Positions 13,515-14,232 of a stretch of 14,232 bases of DNA are shown piece after piece. Source of the stretch: an uncultured Eubacteriales bacterium (lineage in GTDB: Bacteria; Bacillota; Clostridia; Oscillospirales; Acutalibacteraceae); contig ONEU01000090.1 in the NCBI GenBank assembly GCA_900316925.1, forward strand, positions 1-14,232. Reading direction: 5' to 3'. A program made the translations under genes and the position numbers. The notes beneath the pieces were generated by a model. It worked only from the letters and a program-made list of their open reading frames with translations, had not been told where the DNA came from and ran no database searches. The first letter of the stretch is position 1, and the number at the start of each line of letters is the position of its first letter.

Positions 13515-13571
13515 TTGTCACGGCATGACAGACAATGCTGTGTCGATCAACAACCATTGAAAGAAGGATAA
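13515..13571 (+). CDS. Possible 18-residue ORF ahead of the holin
   Basis: AAGGAGG at 13501-13507 is a near-perfect ribosome site with nothing else to serve. Seven nt later a TTG opens 18 codons (MSRHDRQCCVDQQPLKEG) ending in TAA at 13569-13571, and that stop overlaps the holin's own TAAGGAGG. Phage lysis cassettes often carry tiny ORFs before the holin, but this one matches no family I know. It may be a leader peptide or a remnant. Confidence 0.35.
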   Translation: MSRHDRQCCVDQQPLKEG

Positions 13572-13583
13572 GGAGGTGACATC

Positions 13584-14054
13584 ATGGCAAAAGTGGGAGC
13601 CAAATCCATCCAGGCTGTCTTTTCGGCGGCGGCTGCTGCCCTCGCCTACTATCTGGAGATGATGGCTGTCCCGATGATCGTGCTGTGCGCAGTGATGATC
13701 GTGGACTACATCACCGGAATGACGGCGGCCTGGAAGTGCCACAAGCTGTCCAGCCGGAGAGGGGCGGTAGGTATCGTGAAAAAGCTCTGCTATCCCGCGC
13801 TGATCTGCGTGGGAATGGGCGTGGACTGGCTGCTCGGCAGCGGTCTGGCCCAGATCGGTGTCCAGACCGACAGAACGGTTTTTTTCGGGATCCTGGTAAC
13901 CGTCTGGCTGATTGTGAACGAACTGATCAGTATCCTCGAAAATCTCAAACAGATCGGGATTCCTCTGCCGGGATTCCTGATCACAGCAGTCAAGCATCTG
14001 AAAATCACCACAGAACAACCTTATACAGAACAAAAGGAGGAACCACATGAGTAA
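13584..14054 (+). CDS. Phage holin family protein (toxin secretion/phage lysis type)
   Basis: 156-residue membrane protein, about four hydrophobic segments (near 10-24, 28-45, 70-85 and 98-117) and a charged C-terminus. VDYITGMTAAW (40-50), KLSSRRGAVGIVKKL (54-68), VDWLL (80-84) and NELISILEN (112-120) are the conserved marks of the TcdE/UviB-like holin family. In phages such proteins open the membrane so that an endolysin reaches the wall; related proteins also release toxins or colicin-like products. The start is ATG 13584 with AAGGAGGTGA 5 nt upstream. It overlaps the following amidase gene by 8 nt, a compact lysis module. No clear promoter is visible before it, apart from sequence abutting the upstream terminator. 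Confidence 0.88.
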   Translation: MAKVGAKSIQAVFSAAAAALAYYLEMMAVPMIVLCAVMIVDYITGMTAAWKCHKLSSRRGAVGIVKKLCYPALICVGMGVDWLLGSGLAQIGVQTDRTVFFGILVTVWLIVNELISILENLKQIGIPLPGFLITAVKHLKITTEQPYTEQKEEPHE

Positions 14055-14232
14055 GAAGATCTATCTGAGTCCGTCAAATCAATCGGGCAATCTTTATGCA
14101 TACGGCAGGACCAATGAATGCGACCAGTGTAACCGCATTGCCGACGCAGCAAAAACGGCGCTGGAGCGCTGCGGCTTTTCGGTACGCAAGGCTCCCAAGG
14201 GTCAGGACATGGAGGTAAGTATCCGTGAATCC
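14047..14232 (+). CDS. N-acetylmuramoyl-L-alanine amidase, N-terminal part (cut by window end)
   Basis: 62 codons, still open at the window end. KIYLSPSNQSGNLYAYGRTNECDQCNRIA is the usual N-terminus of zinc-dependent amidase-3 enzymes, although the catalytic His in the LSPSN position is not of the standard HxGH type, and the remaining zinc ligands lie beyond the window. Such enzymes cut the bond between muramic acid and L-alanine in peptidoglycan. ATG 14047 has AAAGGAGG 7 nt upstream, inside the holin gene's last codons. With the holin it forms a lysis pair. Confidence 0.72.
   Translation, partial: MSKKIYLSPSNQSGNLYAYGRTNECDQCNRIADAAKTALERCGFSVRKAPKGQDMEVSIRES

Overview
The window looks like chromosomal DNA of a spore-forming Firmicute of the Clostridia, most like the Ruminococcus/Oscillospiraceae group. 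This rests on strong AGGAGG-type ribosome binding sites, several TTG starts, two sporulation genes (spoVAC and a pdaA-type deacetylase), a rubredoxin-fused flavin reductase and moderate GC content. The taxon is inferred; there is no rRNA to confirm it. I see no tRNA, rRNA, CRISPR array or insertion sequence.

Layout, left to right. (1) 1-504: the last codons of an unidentified gene, then spoVAC (+). (2) 615-1322: a single-gene unit with its own extended -10 promoter, encoding a flavin reductase/rubredoxin fusion (+). (3) 1365-2432: nadA alone, behind a palindrome and a long hairpin, closed by a terminator (+). (4) 2469-5502: a three-gene operon (+) of related membrane proteins. Each has a signal peptide, a short outside segment, one transmembrane helix and a predicted cytosolic part with a CxxC...CxxC zinc ribbon. 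The first two have a Tim44-like region between helix and ribbon; the third has a long Tyr/Gly/Ser/Asn low-complexity tail instead. A terminator that works on both strands separates it from the next unit. (5) 5515-6855 (-): a YbjN-type protein followed by pdaA. (6) 7016-11079 (-): from one clear promoter, an ABC exporter (ATPase and two permeases, overlapping or 4 nt apart) and then folC. (7) 11080-12533 (-): cysK with a near-ideal promoter, a palindromic operator over the start site, a possible Cys-containing leader peptide and a strong terminator; a possible 40-residue membrane peptide lies beyond it. (8) 12570-13482 (+): an amidohydrolase-2 family hydrolase with its own promoter and terminator, divergent from cysK. 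(9) 13501-14232 (+): a possible short ORF, a phage-type holin and the start of an N-acetylmuramoyl-L-alanine amidase, overlapping by 8 nt.

Most units are conserved housekeeping or sporulation genes. The best candidate for an undescribed system is the three-gene zinc-ribbon cassette at 2555-5435. Its domains are recognisable, but its function as a unit is not known to me. The cysK leader region and the small hydrophobic reading frame at 11106-11228 are second-tier leads.

Several starts were moved inward from the longest open frame on the basis of ribosome binding site spacing (spoVAC, hrb, the first and third cassette genes, both permeases, the amidohydrolase).
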